A DNA stretch of 64,000 nt from positions 3,410,001 to 3,474,000 of the forward strand of contig NZ_JNLQ01000002.1 in the NCBI RefSeq assembly GCF_000703165.1, read 5' to 3'. Source of the DNA: Butyrivibrio sp. AE3004. GTDB lineage: Bacteria > Bacillota > Clostridia > Lachnospirales > Lachnospiraceae. Within the stretch, counting starts at the first letter, position 1. Every line of letters starts with the position of its first letter. This document shows, one piece after another, positions 31,078-41,858 of this stretch. The position numbers were made by a program, and so were the translations under genes. Under the pieces are notes generated by a model. The model did no database searches. It was not told the origin of the DNA and saw nothing but the letters and a program-made list of their open reading frames with translations.

Positions 31078-33555
31078 ATGAAGAAAAAATCATTACCGTT
31101 TGATAAGGAACTTTTTAAAAGAAGCGTTTTATATAATGTAAAAACGTTGTATCGCAAGACAATTGAAGAAGCTAATCCACAGGAAATATTCCAGGCATCT
31201 GCTTATGCCATAAAGGATGCAATCGTTGATCACTGGATGACAACCCAGAAGGCTGCCAACGAACAGGATCCCAAGATTGTTTACTACATGTCAATGGAAT
31301 TTCTCATGGGAAGAGCATTGGGAAACAACCTTATCAATCTGCAGGCATATAAACCTGTAAAAGAAGCGCTGGATGAACTTGGGGTGGATATTAATGTAAT
31401 AGAGGATCAGGAGCCGGATCCCGCCCTTGGTAATGGTGGCCTTGGAAGACTTGCAGCATGCTTCCTTGACTCTCTGGCTTCCCTCGGGTATATGGCATAT
31501 GGCTGTGGTATACGCTATAAATATGGAATGTTTAAACAGAAGATTAAGGATGGCTATCAGGTTGAAGCACCGGATAACTGGCTTGAATATGGTAATCCCT
31601 TTGAACTTAGACGCCCCGAATATACAAAAGAGGTTAAGTTTGGCGGATATGTAAACGTATTTGTGGATGACAGAGGCAGAAACATATTCCGTCAGGAGGG
31701 ATATCAGTCTGTCAGAGCTGTTCCTTATGATCTTCCGATTGTAGGATACGGTAACGGAGTGGTAGATACTCTTAGAATTTGGGATGCTGAGCCTATTAAC
31801 TGTTTTGAGCTTGACTCATTTGACAAGGGCGACTATCAGAAAGCTGTTGAGCAGGAAAATCTTGCAAGTCAGCTTTGTGAGGTGCTTTATCCGAATGATA
31901 ATCATATAGCAGGTAAGGAACTGAGGTTAAAACAGCAGTATTTCTTTATCTCTGCTTCTGTTCAGACTGCACTTAAGAGATATTTAAGACACCATGATGA
32001 TATCAGCAAGTTTTATGAAAAAGCTGTTTTTCAGTTAAATGATACTCATCCTACAGTTGCAGTGGCAGAACTTATGCGACTTCTTATGGACGAATATTAT
32101 CTCCCGTGGGATACTGCATGGGATGTAACTATGAAGACCTGCTGCTATACTAATCACACAATCATGGCTGAAGCTCTTGAAAAATGGCCTATCGACCTTT
32201 TCCAGAGACTGCTTCCCAGAATTTATCAGATTGTGGATGAGATTAATAGAAGATTTGTAGATCAGATCATGAGGCAGTATTCAAATCTTCCAAGCATCGA
32301 TGTACAGAGCAAGATCCGAAGCATGGCAATTCTCTATGATAACCAGGTAAAAATGGCGCATCTTGCCATCGTTGGAGGACATTCCGTAAATGGTGTTGCA
32401 AGACTTCATACGGAAATTCTTAAGAAGAGAGAACTTAAGGACTTCTATGAAATGTATCCTGCAAAGTTCAACAACAAGACAAACGGAATTACACAGAGAC
32501 GTTTCCTTATGCATGCTAATCCGCTTCTGGCAGACTGGGTAACCGAAAAGGTCGGAGAAGACTGGATAACGGATCTCTCCCTTATAGCAGGTTTAAAGAA
32601 GCTTGCTGACGACAAGAAGGCACAAAAAGAATTCATGGAGATCAAGCTGGAAAACAAGAAACGTCTGGCTGCTTATATCCTGGAGCACAATGGAATTAAA
32701 GTTGATCCTACTTCCATATTTGATGTTCAGGTAAAACGACTTCATGAGTATAAGAGACAGCTCCTTAACATACTTCATGTAATGTATGTTTATGACACTT
32801 TGAAAGCTCATCCGGATATGGATTATACACCAAAGACATATATATTTGGCGCAAAGGCAGCAGCTGGTTACCAGACTGCAAAGCTTACAATAAAGCTGAT
32901 AAATTCCGTAGCGGATGTTGTAAATAATGATCCTGATATAAAGGGTAAACTAAAGGTTGTTTTCATTGAAGATTACAAGGTATCCAATGCTGAGCTTATC
33001 TTTGCTGCAGCAGATATCTCAGAACAGATATCAACCGCAAGTAAAGAGGCATCCGGAACAGGAAACATGAAGATGATGCTCAACGGAGCAATTACACTTG
33101 GCACACTGGACGGTGCAAATGTTGAGATGCTTGAAGAGGTAGGAGAGGATAATATGTTTATCTTCGGACTCACCTCAGAAGAAGTTATCGCATATGAAAA
33201 GAACGGAGGATACAATCCCGGAGATATTTACAATAAGGACCCTAATGTAAAGAAGACACTGGATCACCTTGTTGACGGAACGTATTCACAGGATAGAGAG
33301 CTTTTCAGACCGCTGTTCAATTCTCTTCTTAATACGGTTAACTCAAATAAAGCTGACCAGTACTTTATTCTGAAGGATTTCGAGTCATATATTGAGGCTC
33401 AAAGAGCAATATCGGAAGCATACAGGGATGGAAAGAAATGGGCCAAGATGGCTATCCTTAATACAGCTTCCTGTGGTAAGTTCTCATCTGACAGAACAAT
33501 TAAAGAATATGTTGATGAGATATGGCACATCGATAAACTTGATATGACCAAATAA
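31078..33555 (+). CDS. glgP: Glycogen/starch phosphorylase
   Basis: Releases glucose-1-phosphate from alpha-1,4-glucans. The 825-aa protein is full length. YMSMEFLMGRALGNNL, EPDPALGNGGLGRLAACFLDS, VFQLNDTHPTVAVAELMRL and KTNGITQRR are conserved family blocks, and the pyridoxal-phosphate lysine is in KEASGTGNMKMMLNGA near residue 660. GAGGAGG lies just upstream of the ATG and a TATAAT -10 at 31036-31041. It is a single-gene unit with its own terminator, divergent from the nucleoside operon. Confidence 0.97.
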   Translation: MKKKSLPFDKELFKRSVLYNVKTLYRKTIEEANPQEIFQASAYAIKDAIVDHWMTTQKAANEQDPKIVYYMSMEFLMGRALGNNLINLQAYKPVKEALDELGVDINVIEDQEPDPALGNGGLGRLAACFLDSLASLGYMAYGCGIRYKYGMFKQKIKDGYQVEAPDNWLEYGNPFELRRPEYTKEVKFGGYVNVFVDDRGRNIFRQEGYQSVRAVPYDLPIVGYGNGVVDTLRIWDAEPINCFELDSFDKGDYQKAVEQENLASQLCEVLYPNDNHIAGKELRLKQQYFFISASVQTALKRYLRHHDDISKFYEKAVFQLNDTHPTVAVAELMRLLMDEYYLPWDTAWDVTMKTCCYTNHTIMAEALEKWPIDLFQRLLPRIYQIVDEINRRFVDQIMRQYSNLPSIDVQSKIRSMAILYDNQVKMAHLAIVGGHSVNGVARLHTEILKKRELKDFYEMYPAKFNNKTNGITQRRFLMHANPLLADWVTEKVGEDWITDLSLIAGLKKLADDKKAQKEFMEIKLENKKRLAAYILEHNGIKVDPTSIFDVQVKRLHEYKRQLLNILHVMYVYDTLKAHPDMDYTPKTYIFGAKAAAGYQTAKLTIKLINSVADVVNNDPDIKGKLKVVFIEDYKVSNAELIFAAADISEQISTASKEASGTGNMKMMLNGAITLGTLDGANVEMLEEVGEDNMFIFGLTSEEVIAYEKNGGYNPGDIYNKDPNVKKTLDHLVDGTYSQDRELFRPLFNSLLNTVNSNKADQYFILKDFESYIEAQRAISEAYRDGKKWAKMAILNTASCGKFSSDRTIKEYVDEIWHIDKLDMTK

Positions 33556-33559
33556 AACT

Positions 33560-33606
33560 TAAGCCGGTTGGTGCAAAAAACCAACCGGCTTAATTATTTA
33601 TTTTTT
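33560..33606 (+). terminator. Terminator of glgP
   Basis: AAGCCGGTTGG pairs perfectly with CCAACCGGCTT over a 9-base loop; AATTATTTATTTTTT follows. Confidence 0.88.
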
Positions 33607-33733
33607 CATAAAAGATGCAGAAATATTAACTGTATTTTTAGAAATATCTGCATTTAAAAAAGATACACAAATTTAGTATATTAAAGTATAATACGTGGGA
33701 GTAGATTATTTTAGCAGGAAAGGTAGGAATTCA

Positions 33734-36031
33734 ATGGTTAAAACGTACGATAGTGGTGCATATTTAGTTAACGGAACAGAACTTATACCCGACACAGCCG
33801 GTGCCGGTGAAGCAGTCCAGGCAAAGAGCGGCAAACAGGTTGACAAGGCAGAAGCCAGGAAGAACACGATAGCTTATGGGATTTTAAGTAGTCACAACAC
33901 TTCCGGCAATATGGACAAACTTGAGATAAAATTTGACAAGCTTACCAGCCATGATATCACTTATGTTGGAATTATTCAGACTGCACGTGCGTCAGGACTT
34001 GAGAAATTTCCTATTCCTTATGTACTTACAAACTGCCACAATTCACTTTGTGCAGTAGGTGGTACCATAAATGAAGATGATCATATGTATGGTCTTACAG
34101 CTGCTCAGAAATACGGCGGAATTTATGTACCGCCTCATCAGGCAGTTATCCATCAGTTTGCAAGAGAGATGCTTGCAACCGGAGGCGGAATGATTCTTGG
34201 ATCGGATTCACACACAAGATACGGAGCCCTTGGAACAATGGCAATGGGTGAAGGTGGTCCGGAGCTCGTTAAACAGCTTCTTAATCAGACTTACGATATT
34301 AGTATGCCCGGCGTTGTGGCTATTTACCTGACAGGTGAACCCATGCATGGCGTAGGTCCTCAGGACGTTGCACTTGCGATCATCGGTAAGGTATTTGGTG
34401 ATGGATATGTAAAAAATAAAGTAATGGAATTTGTTGGACCCGGTGTTAAGAATCTTAGTGCCGATTTCCGTATCGGAATCGACGTTATGACTACTGAGAC
34501 AACCTGCCTGTCCTCAATCTGGCAGACTGATGATGAGATAAAGAATTTCTATGATATTCATGGTAGAAGCGGTGATTATAAGGAGCTTAAGCCCGGTGAT
34601 GTTGCTTATTACGATGGTGTTGTTGAGGTAGATCTTTCTACAATAAAGCCTATGATAGCTATGCCTTTCCATCCCAGCAATACATATGAGATTGAGGAGG
34701 TTAATGCTAATCTTGAGGATATTATCGCAGATGTTGAGAAACGTGCGAAGGTAAGCTTTGGCGATAAGATTGAGTATTCTCTTCAGAGTAAGATAAAAGA
34801 TGGTAAATTCATGGTTGATCAGGGTGTTATCGCAGGATGTGCCGGCGGTGGATTTGAAAATATCTGCGCTGCAGCTGATATCCTTGAGGGCAGATTTACA
34901 GGAAATGACAGATTTACTCTTAGCGTATATCCCGCATCCACACCTATTTTCATGGAAATTGTGAAAAACGGTGTTGCAGCAAAGATCCTTGAGACAGGCG
35001 CTATTCTTAAGACAGCGTTCTGCGGACCCTGCTTTGGTGCCGGAGATACTCCTGCTAATAATGCGTTCAGTATCCGTCATTCAACCAGAAACTTCCCTAA
35101 CCGTGAAGGCTCAAAGGTACAGAGTGGACAGATTGCATCCGTTGCGCTTATGGACGCAAGATCAATTGCTGCTACAGCTGCTAATCAGGGCGTGCTTACA
35201 CCTGCTACTGATTTCGATGGCAAATTCAATAAATATACATATCACTTTGATAAGGAAATATATGCTAATCGCGTATTTGATTCTCACGGAGTGGCTGACC
35301 CTTGCGCTGAGCTTCAGTTTGGTCCCAACATTAAGGACTGGCCTAAGATGGTAGCGCTTACTGATAACCTTCTCCTTAAGGTTGTTTCGGAGATACATGA
35401 TCCGGTAACAACTACAGATGAGCTTATTCCTTCGGGAGAAACATCTTCCTACAGATCAAATCCTCTCGGCCTTGCAGAGTTTACTCTTTCAAGAAAGGAT
35501 CCTGAGTATGTAGGACGTGCAAAAGCGGTTTATGGCGAAGAACTCAAGAGACGCGAGAGTAAGTCATTTACAGAGATGACTGAAGAAATCTCCGATACAG
35601 TCAAGGTTCTTTTGACTAAGTACGAGGGCATTACTGCAGAAAACACAGGTATAGGCTCTACCATATTTGCTGTTAAGCCGGGCGATGGATCGGCAAGAGA
35701 GCAGGCAGCTTCATGTCAGAAGGTACTTGGCGGTTGGGCAAACGTTGCAAATGAATATGCAACAAAGAGATATCGTTCAAATCTTATTAACTGGGGAATG
35801 CTTCCGCTTGTGATCAAAGAAGGTGAGCTTCCATTTAAAAATCTTGATTATATCTTCCTTCCGGAAATCAGGAATGCTGTGGAACAGAAGGCAGATGAGA
35901 TAAAGGCTGTTGCAGTTTCAGACGGAAAGATGACAGAGTTTACAATGACTCTTGGAGATCTTACCGATAATGAACGCGAGATCATTTTGGATGGATGTCT
36001 GATAAATTATAATCGCGCAGGCAAGAAATGA
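33734..36031 (+). CDS. Aconitase-family hydratase
   Basis: About 765 aa, iron-sulfur hydro-lyase of the aconitase superfamily with the large domains first and the swivelling domain last. [20 protein letters not shown] and [17 protein letters not shown] are typical; cluster cysteines are in [12 protein letters not shown] (near 370) and [11 protein letters not shown] (near 430, two cysteines); the substrate arginine motif is [11 protein letters not shown], and [11 protein letters not shown] marks the C-terminal domain. It differs from ordinary AcnA/AcnB in several loops, so the citrate activity is probable but not certain. The ATG at 33734 (AGGA nearby) is preferred to a GTG 13 codons upstream. 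TATAAT at 33687-33692 may be its -10. It overlaps the next gene by four bases. Confidence 0.86.
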   Translation: MVKTYDSGAYLVNGTELIPDTAGAGEAVQAKSGKQVDKAEARKNTIAYGILSSHNTSGNMDKLEIKFDKLTSHDITYVGIIQTARASGLEKFPIPYVLTNCHNSLCAVGGTINEDDHMYGLTAAQKYGGIYVPPHQAVIHQFAREMLATGGGMILGSDSHTRYGALGTMAMGEGGPELVKQLLNQTYDISMPGVVAIYLTGEPMHGVGPQDVALAIIGKVFGDGYVKNKVMEFVGPGVKNLSADFRIGIDVMTTETTCLSSIWQTDDEIKNFYDIHGRSGDYKELKPGDVAYYDGVVEVDLSTIKPMIAMPFHPSNTYEIEEVNANLEDIIADVEKRAKVSFGDKIEYSLQSKIKDGKFMVDQGVIAGCAGGGFENICAAADILEGRFTGNDRFTLSVYPASTPIFMEIVKNGVAAKILETGAILKTAFCGPCFGAGDTPANNAFSIRHSTRNFPNREGSKVQSGQIASVALMDARSIAATAANQGVLTPATDFDGKFNKYTYHFDKEIYANRVFDSHGVADPCAELQFGPNIKDWPKMVALTDNLLLKVVSEIHDPVTTTDELIPSGETSSYRSNPLGLAEFTLSRKDPEYVGRAKAVYGEELKRRESKSFTEMTEEISDTVKVLLTKYEGITAENTGIGSTIFAVKPGDGSAREQAASCQKVLGGWANVANEYATKRYRSNLINWGMLPLVIKEGELPFKNLDYIFLPEIRNAVEQKADEIKAVAVSDGKMTEFTMTLGDLTDNEREIILDGCLINYNRAGKK

Positions 36032-37575
36032 TAGATACAAGGCTTAAAAGATTTACGGCGCTCTTTGCAGCGTCGACTATGGCAGTTCTGGCATGTGGAT
36101 GTGCTAAAACCGCAGGAAATGATAATGTGACAACAGAGCAGGATGCGCAAGGAGGCGAGCCTGCTCTAAATGTCGTATATGACGTTCCTTTAAGTATACC
36201 AAGTGCTCTTGTGGATCAGAACGGATACAGGACAGGTGCTGAAAAGTCGGTAATCTTTAAAGGCAAGGATCTTCCGGATGTTTTTTACATATTTAATCTG
36301 GATAATGAACTTGAATATACGGGGCAGATGCGTACGACAAATCATACTGATGATGGTGATGAGATAAAGGAAGGGTATTTTACAGATCTTATCGAAGACG
36401 GAGAATATTATATATATGCCGATAAGATAGGAAGCTCTTACGCATTCCGAATTCAGAACAATCTGTATGATGGAATTTTTAATGAAGCTTGTAAGACATA
36501 CTATAAAAACAGATGCGGCATGGCACTTTCAGAGGAACTGGCGGGTGAGGATGCTCATGCATCATGCCATCTAGGAAAAGCACATCTTCAGGAGGATCCC
36601 TCCAAGACAATAGATGTATCGGGAGGATGGCACCTGAGTGCCGGGGCAGACAGAGATTCGGTAACGGGCTGTAAAATAGCGCAGAATCTTTTACTTGCAT
36701 ATGAGATGAATCCGGATGCGATTTCAGATGATTCAGGGATACCTGAAAGCGGTAACGGAATACCTGATATACTTGATGAAGTAAAGTATGAAGTTGACTG
36801 GCTTATAAAGATGCAGGATGAGAGAACAGGGGGAGTATATGGTGCTGCTCTTACGGTAAGAGATGAAGGCGCAGATCTTATGCAGGCTGACGTGGAGGTT
36901 ACACCTATAACCATGGAAGCTACCATCAGGTTTGCAACACTACTTTCTGACTTTAGTTATCTGTATCAGAGCTATGATCCTGATTTTGCCACCACATGTC
37001 TTAAATGTGCAGACAGGGCATATAGTCTTTATGCAGGAACAGAGAATGTAAAGGAAAGTGCGGAAGCTTTTTATGCGGCTGCACAGCTGTACAGAGCTAC
37101 AGGTGCTTCAAATTATGAGCAGGTACTGACTACCCACTTTGAATCGGATAAGTTTGAATCATTATTCAATGATAATGAGGACGTTTTTCTCGGGAGCATA
37201 ACTTATATTTCTACAAGTCAGAAGGTTAATGTTGATGTTTGCTCCAGGATAATGAAGCTTTTGATGAAAAAAACAACAGCAATTGTGAATGCTGCAAGGA
37301 GTTCAGCTTATATGGTGACTGATGAAAATCATGAAAAACTCCTTGATGATATGAGAACGATAACAATTACAGACCATATAATATATAATTATGAATATAC
37401 TACTATTATTGAAAATCACGCACATTATCTGATGGGCAGAAATCCTGAAGCTATTAATTATGTGACGGATTCTACCGAGCGGACATTTAAGGATACGGAT
37501 GAGGGAACAGGAATAATGAACCAGCCCCTCTTAAATGCCAAGTTTATTTTTATGCTCAGTGTGATAAAGGAATAA
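36028..37575 (+). CDS. Divergent GH9-like lipoprotein (CelD-type Ig domain plus GH9 fold)
   Basis: 515 aa. A signal peptide ([17 protein letters not shown]) suggests lipid attachment near cysteine 23. An Ig-like cellulase N-terminal domain follows ([19 protein letters not shown]), then a GH9-type barrel: [28 protein letters not shown] near 198, [20 protein letters not shown] and [16 protein letters not shown]. In active GH9 enzymes GGWH is followed by DAGD, containing the catalytic base; here it reads LSAGAD. The HHR substrate motif is absent. A glutamate in [13 protein letters not shown] aligns with the catalytic acid (NE-V-A-I-x-W-N-A-P-L). It may be a glucan-binding or altered enzyme. The ATG overlaps the hydratase stop (ATGA). 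Confidence 0.78.
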   Translation: MIDTRLKRFTALFAASTMAVLACGCAKTAGNDNVTTEQDAQGGEPALNVVYDVPLSIPSALVDQNGYRTGAEKSVIFKGKDLPDVFYIFNLDNELEYTGQMRTTNHTDDGDEIKEGYFTDLIEDGEYYIYADKIGSSYAFRIQNNLYDGIFNEACKTYYKNRCGMALSEELAGEDAHASCHLGKAHLQEDPSKTIDVSGGWHLSAGADRDSVTGCKIAQNLLLAYEMNPDAISDDSGIPESGNGIPDILDEVKYEVDWLIKMQDERTGGVYGAALTVRDEGADLMQADVEVTPITMEATIRFATLLSDFSYLYQSYDPDFATTCLKCADRAYSLYAGTENVKESAEAFYAAAQLYRATGASNYEQVLTTHFESDKFESLFNDNEDVFLGSITYISTSQKVNVDVCSRIMKLLMKKTTAIVNAARSSAYMVTDENHEKLLDDMRTITITDHIIYNYEYTTIIENHAHYLMGRNPEAINYVTDSTERTFKDTDEGTGIMNQPLLNAKFIFMLSVIKE

Positions 37576-37600
37576 TCCTTAATGACAAACGAGGACAGAT

Positions 37601-38389
37601 ATGAATACGGAAATTGATGGTATAAAGATTAATTACAGAGATGAAGGAATAGGGCCGCTTTTAATATTGCTGCATGGCTGGGGATCGAATGTTGATCTGT
37701 TCGATGGTATTTTTAGGTTTGCATCGAAAAAATATCATGTAGTAGGAATGGATATGCCGGGATTTGGTAAAAGCGCCGAACCCGATAAGCCATGGGAAGT
37801 AAGTGATTTCGTTGACTTTGTTATACATTTTATAAAGAAGCTCTTTCCTGAGGAAAAGGAGATAATGTTTCTTGGACACTCAATGGGTGGAAGAGTAATA
37901 ATTAAAATGATAGGCACTAAAACGGAAGAAGAACTCGGATTTAAAATTCCAAGGGTAATTCTGACTGATAGCGCAGGTATAAAACCGGTGCCTTCAGGAA
38001 AGCAATCCGGAAAAACAAAGAGATATAAGTTTTATAAGGGTGTACTTGTAAATACAGGAATAGCCAAAGCTTTTCCGCAGACTCTTGAGAATTTAAAGAA
38101 AAAGTTTGGTTCAGCAGACTATGCGGCAGCATCTCCGATAATGCGAGACAGTCTTGTTAAGGTGGTAAATGAGGATCTTGCGCCTTTCATGCCAAGTGTT
38201 AAGATGCCTGCGCTCCTCATTTGGGGAGATCAGGATACTGCGACACCACTTTCTGACGGACAGCAGATGGAAAAGCTTATGCCTGAGGCAGGACTGGCAG
38301 TTATACCGGGAGCCGGCCACTATTCGTTCCTTGATAATCAATATATGTATAATAAGATTTTGGGAAGCTTTTTAAATATTGAAATGTAA
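37601..38389 (+). CDS. Alpha/beta-hydrolase fold protein
   Basis: 262 aa, soluble. Oxyanion-hole LLHGWGSN, nucleophile elbow LGHSMGGRV (serine near 93), acid LLIWGDQDTATP (near 209) and histidine PGAGHYSF (near 239) complete the triad. GAGG precedes the ATG. It starts 26 bp after the GH9-like gene and 33 bp before the MurF-like gene. Its position next to MurF and Ddl homologues suggests action on a cell-wall intermediate, but nothing in the protein shows the substrate. Confidence 0.88.
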   Translation: MNTEIDGIKINYRDEGIGPLLILLHGWGSNVDLFDGIFRFASKKYHVVGMDMPGFGKSAEPDKPWEVSDFVDFVIHFIKKLFPEEKEIMFLGHSMGGRVIIKMIGTKTEEELGFKIPRVILTDSAGIKPVPSGKQSGKTKRYKFYKGVLVNTGIAKAFPQTLENLKKKFGSADYAAASPIMRDSLVKVVNEDLAPFMPSVKMPALLIWGDQDTATPLSDGQQMEKLMPEAGLAVIPGAGHYSFLDNQYMYNKILGSFLNIEM

Positions 38390-38421
38390 TGCATACTTAT
38401 GTTTACAGACGAGGGTAAGTA

Positions 38422-40080
38422 ATGAATACAATTATTTCTATAGTATATTTAATCGCATATATAGCAGTAGTGATTCTAGGACTAAGACACTATACACATA
38501 TGCTTCAGCTGTCATCTTATCAGTTTCAGGGATACTTCAGGTATCTTAAAGCAAAACCGCAAAGATACGGTCTGCACGTAGGATATTTATGCCTTACATT
38601 AATAACGGCATTTCTAGGAAGCAACAGGCTTGCAAGAGGATTAAGACTCTTGTCTCTGGTATTTTTGGTATTTCTGATTTTTCAGTATATTCCGAAGAAA
38701 GCCAAAAAGAAGTTTGTTGTAACAAAAAGAATACAGAGGCTTTTTGTTACCTACCTGATCTTGTTTTTGATTTTTGTCGGATTATCAGTATTCTTCTTTG
38801 TGACATCAAAGGAGGCAGCAGCCGGGATTTTTCTGGCAACAAAAAACAATGTATCCAATTTTACTGTTGAGACAAACGGAAAAAGAATAGCAGCCTATTC
38901 ACTGCTGGGCATTTTTGTTGGATTTATGCCGCTTATAACTGCTCTTGCAAACCTTATTAATAAGCCTGTTGAAAAGAGGGTAAATGACTGGTTTATCCAT
39001 GATGCACAGAGAATGCTTAAGGAGCATCCGGGGCTTAGAATAATCGGAATAACAGGAAGTTACGGAAAAACAAGTGTGAAGTACTATTTGTGGACGCTCC
39101 TTTCAGAAGGGTTCAGAGTACTTATGACACCTGAGAGCTTCAATACACCTATGGGGGTTGTCCGTACAATCCGTGAACAGCTGACTCCCATGCACGAGAT
39201 ATTTATCTGTGAGATGGGCGCAAGACATGTACATGATATAAAAGAGATAACTGATATAGTTCATCCTGATGACGGAATGCTTACATCCATAGGACCGCAG
39301 CATCTTGAGACCTTCCATTCAATTGAAAATATTGTGGATACCAAGCTTGAGTTGTTTGACGCCGTTCAGGAGAAAAGTAGTCAGGGTCTTAAATTTGCGA
39401 ATGGTGATAATGAACTTATAAGAAATAATATAAGACATAAAAATGTTATATTATACGGGTCAAGCCCTGCCTGTGATTATCGTGCATCAAATGTGAAATT
39501 CACCTCAGACGGTGCATCATTTACTGTCACTGCGCCAAACGGAGAAACGGCAGATTTTTCCATGAAGCTTCTTGGAGAACATAATGTGACCAATGTGGTT
39601 GGGGCTATTGCAATGGCACATACAATGGGAATTCCCATGAGCAAACTGAAGATGGCTGTCAGAAGAATTACGCCTGCACCTCACAGACAAGAGCTCAAAA
39701 AGCATGGAAACATATCCATAATTGATGATGCCTATAACTCAAATCCCATGGGTGCAAAGCGTGCTCTTGATACATTGGCTAAATTTGAGGATAGTGTGAA
39801 AATTCTGGTAACGCCGGGAATGGTGGAGCTTGGTGATAAGGAAGCTGAGTATAACAAGGAATTCGGAAAGCAGGCTGCTGAGGTTGCTGATTATATAATC
39901 CTTGTTGGTACAGATCATACAAAGCCTATCAAAGAGGGTGCACTTGAAGCAGGCTTTTCAGAGGACAGACTCTTTGTAAAGGAAGCCCTTAAGGAAGCGA
40001 CTGATCTGATGTATGAAATAGATGCAGGAAAGCAAAAAGTAATCCTGCTTGAAAATGATCTTCCGGATAATTATCTCTGA
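38422..40080 (+). CDS. Membrane-anchored MurF-like Mur ligase
   Basis: 552 aa. The ligase part, from about residue 190, has the Mur P-loop GITGSYGKTSVKYYLW near 210, then ICEMGARHVHDIKEITDIV, LGEHNVTNVVGAIAMA and IIDDAYNSNPMGAKRALD, closest to MurF (UDP-MurNAc-tripeptide:D-Ala-D-Ala ligase). In front lie about five hydrophobic segments (roughly residues 3-22, 52-68, 75-92, 107-130, 160-180), which ordinary cytosolic MurF lacks. GAGGG precedes the ATG. Genes for an alpha/beta hydrolase and, further on, a Ddl flank it, so this may be a second, membrane-associated route for adding a dipeptide to a cell-wall precursor. Whether another MurF exists is outside the window. Confidence 0.85.
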   Translation: MNTIISIVYLIAYIAVVILGLRHYTHMLQLSSYQFQGYFRYLKAKPQRYGLHVGYLCLTLITAFLGSNRLARGLRLLSLVFLVFLIFQYIPKKAKKKFVVTKRIQRLFVTYLILFLIFVGLSVFFFVTSKEAAAGIFLATKNNVSNFTVETNGKRIAAYSLLGIFVGFMPLITALANLINKPVEKRVNDWFIHDAQRMLKEHPGLRIIGITGSYGKTSVKYYLWTLLSEGFRVLMTPESFNTPMGVVRTIREQLTPMHEIFICEMGARHVHDIKEITDIVHPDDGMLTSIGPQHLETFHSIENIVDTKLELFDAVQEKSSQGLKFANGDNELIRNNIRHKNVILYGSSPACDYRASNVKFTSDGASFTVTAPNGETADFSMKLLGEHNVTNVVGAIAMAHTMGIPMSKLKMAVRRITPAPHRQELKKHGNISIIDDAYNSNPMGAKRALDTLAKFEDSVKILVTPGMVELGDKEAEYNKEFGKQAAEVADYIILVGTDHTKPIKEGALEAGFSEDRLFVKEALKEATDLMYEIDAGKQKVILLENDLPDNYL

Positions 40081-40109
40081 TAATCCCGGAAGAAGATTAG
40101 GGAATAAAT

Positions 40110-41786
40110 ATGAAACATAGAAGAGGTCTTAACTTAAAAGAGACTATCTGTGGTGGAGGAGAAAAGGCGGTAGCGATGGATGCTGCCTTTTCTGTTATTA
40201 TGTCATTCATCGCAGTGTTCAATAAAAATGCTATTGTAGATCATCTTTTTTTTAACAGATATGATGTTCCGAGATATGCATTTTTGTTTTTGTTGTATAT
40301 GGCTTTGTTTTTTATTGCAACGAGAATTATTGCTATGTGCTTTTTGCATGAAGCTAAAAAAGATGTAGTAAGTAATGAAAGGAAAAGCCCGCATTTCATG
40401 GCGGCATTAGCAATGTTTGCCGCATGGATTCCTTATCTTTTGGGTTTTCTTCCCGGGGTGGCAAATTATGATACCGTGAATCAGGTTAATGATTTTTTTG
40501 ACGGAGTATCACCTGTACCTTTTGGTTTTGTGAAAGGTCAGGAAACTGTTAATGTATTTTTAAATGCTCATCATCCTATTGTTCCGACCTTTATCTTTTC
40601 TTTTTTTGTGGCGGCAGGGGCCCTTCTTGGTAGTGAGACACTCGGGTTTTTATTGTACATATTATGCCAGATGCTCCTTGGAGCATTTTTAATCTCGGAA
40701 ATATTGTGTTTTCTGCATGAAAATGCTGCGGATTCAAGGAGCAGACTGATTATAAAGTCTGTAAGGGTATTTTTTATGTTTATGCCTTTTGTTCCGATGT
40801 ACATGATATGCATGCTGAAAAACACTATGCATAGTCTTTTGTTTATCCTATATATATTTGTGCTATACAGATACTATTTGGGTAAAGATGATAAACCTGC
40901 AAAATCATGGATAGTTTTCTTTATAATTGTTTTGCTTCTTTGCACAACACTTAATACAGGTGTCTTTGTAACATTATTTACCGGAATTGCTTCTCTTTTT
41001 ATTCGTAAAAAGGACAGCAGGATTCTTTTGATATCAGTACTATGCGCAGTCATCTGGTTTATTGTTTTCCCAAAGCTTTTATATCCTGCACTCAATGTTT
41101 TTCCCGGAGGGAAACAGGAGCTGTATGGAACATTGTTTCATCAGACGGCAAGACTTATCAGGGACAATGAAGAAGAATTTACAAAAGAAGATAAACAAAT
41201 AATAGATGCTGTTCTTGACTACGAAAAAATAAAAGAAAATTTTTCCTTTGACGCTACAGATCCTGTAAAGGATACTTTTAGGCTCCATTCAACTGATGAA
41301 GATATGAGGAAATATCTGGGGCTTTGGCTCAGAATGGGGATAAAACATCCTATTGTTTACTTAAGAGCAACATTTTCTATCTGCGGAAATTTCTTTGCTC
41401 CCGGAGCCGGGATACAGATTTTTGGAGATATACCTCAGTCAGAGGGGATGTTTGGTAAAATCCATGCCATAACACCAAGAGTTTTTGGTGATAAAGCATT
41501 TTCTCTTTATTATAATGTTACAATAACGCCGTTTATCAGACTTATTTTCCAGACAGTTATTTATGCTTTCTGGATACCGGTGTACTTGCTTTATGTTTTA
41601 GTAATCAGAAAGAAAATGCTTGGGACATATGAGTCCAGACCGGAGATGATAATTCTTGTTCCTTTGTTTGTATCCGCACTGTTTTTGATTGTAAGTCCCA
41701 TGAACTATAGCAGATACGCACTTTGTTTAATATTTGCGTCACCTATTGCAATCGCTCTGCTTTGTACGGAAAATAAAAAAAGTTGA
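40110..41786 (+). CDS. DUF6020-like polytopic membrane protein
   Basis: 558 aa, about 12 membrane helices. YLLGFLPGVANYDTVNQVND and LNAHHPIVPTFIFSF match the conserved loops of the DUF6020 group, a GT-C-like family of unknown function common in gut Firmicutes. AGGGA precedes the ATG. It sits between the MurF-like and Ddl genes in the same direction, 29 bp after the former, so it is probably part of the same unit. A link to transport or modification of a lipid-linked wall precursor is only inferred. Confidence 0.75.
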   Translation: MKHRRGLNLKETICGGGEKAVAMDAAFSVIMSFIAVFNKNAIVDHLFFNRYDVPRYAFLFLLYMALFFIATRIIAMCFLHEAKKDVVSNERKSPHFMAALAMFAAWIPYLLGFLPGVANYDTVNQVNDFFDGVSPVPFGFVKGQETVNVFLNAHHPIVPTFIFSFFVAAGALLGSETLGFLLYILCQMLLGAFLISEILCFLHENAADSRSRLIIKSVRVFFMFMPFVPMYMICMLKNTMHSLLFILYIFVLYRYYLGKDDKPAKSWIVFFIIVLLLCTTLNTGVFVTLFTGIASLFIRKKDSRILLISVLCAVIWFIVFPKLLYPALNVFPGGKQELYGTLFHQTARLIRDNEEEFTKEDKQIIDAVLDYEKIKENFSFDATDPVKDTFRLHSTDEDMRKYLGLWLRMGIKHPIVYLRATFSICGNFFAPGAGIQIFGDIPQSEGMFGKIHAITPRVFGDKAFSLYYNVTITPFIRLIFQTVIYAFWIPVYLLYVLVIRKKMLGTYESRPEMIILVPLFVSALFLIVSPMNYSRYALCLIFASPIAIALLCTENKKS

Positions 41787-41858
41787 AATTTTTACAGATA
41801 AGTCTATACTTTTGATGTATGACTTTTAACTGATGTTATTTGAAAGGAAGTGTTAATT

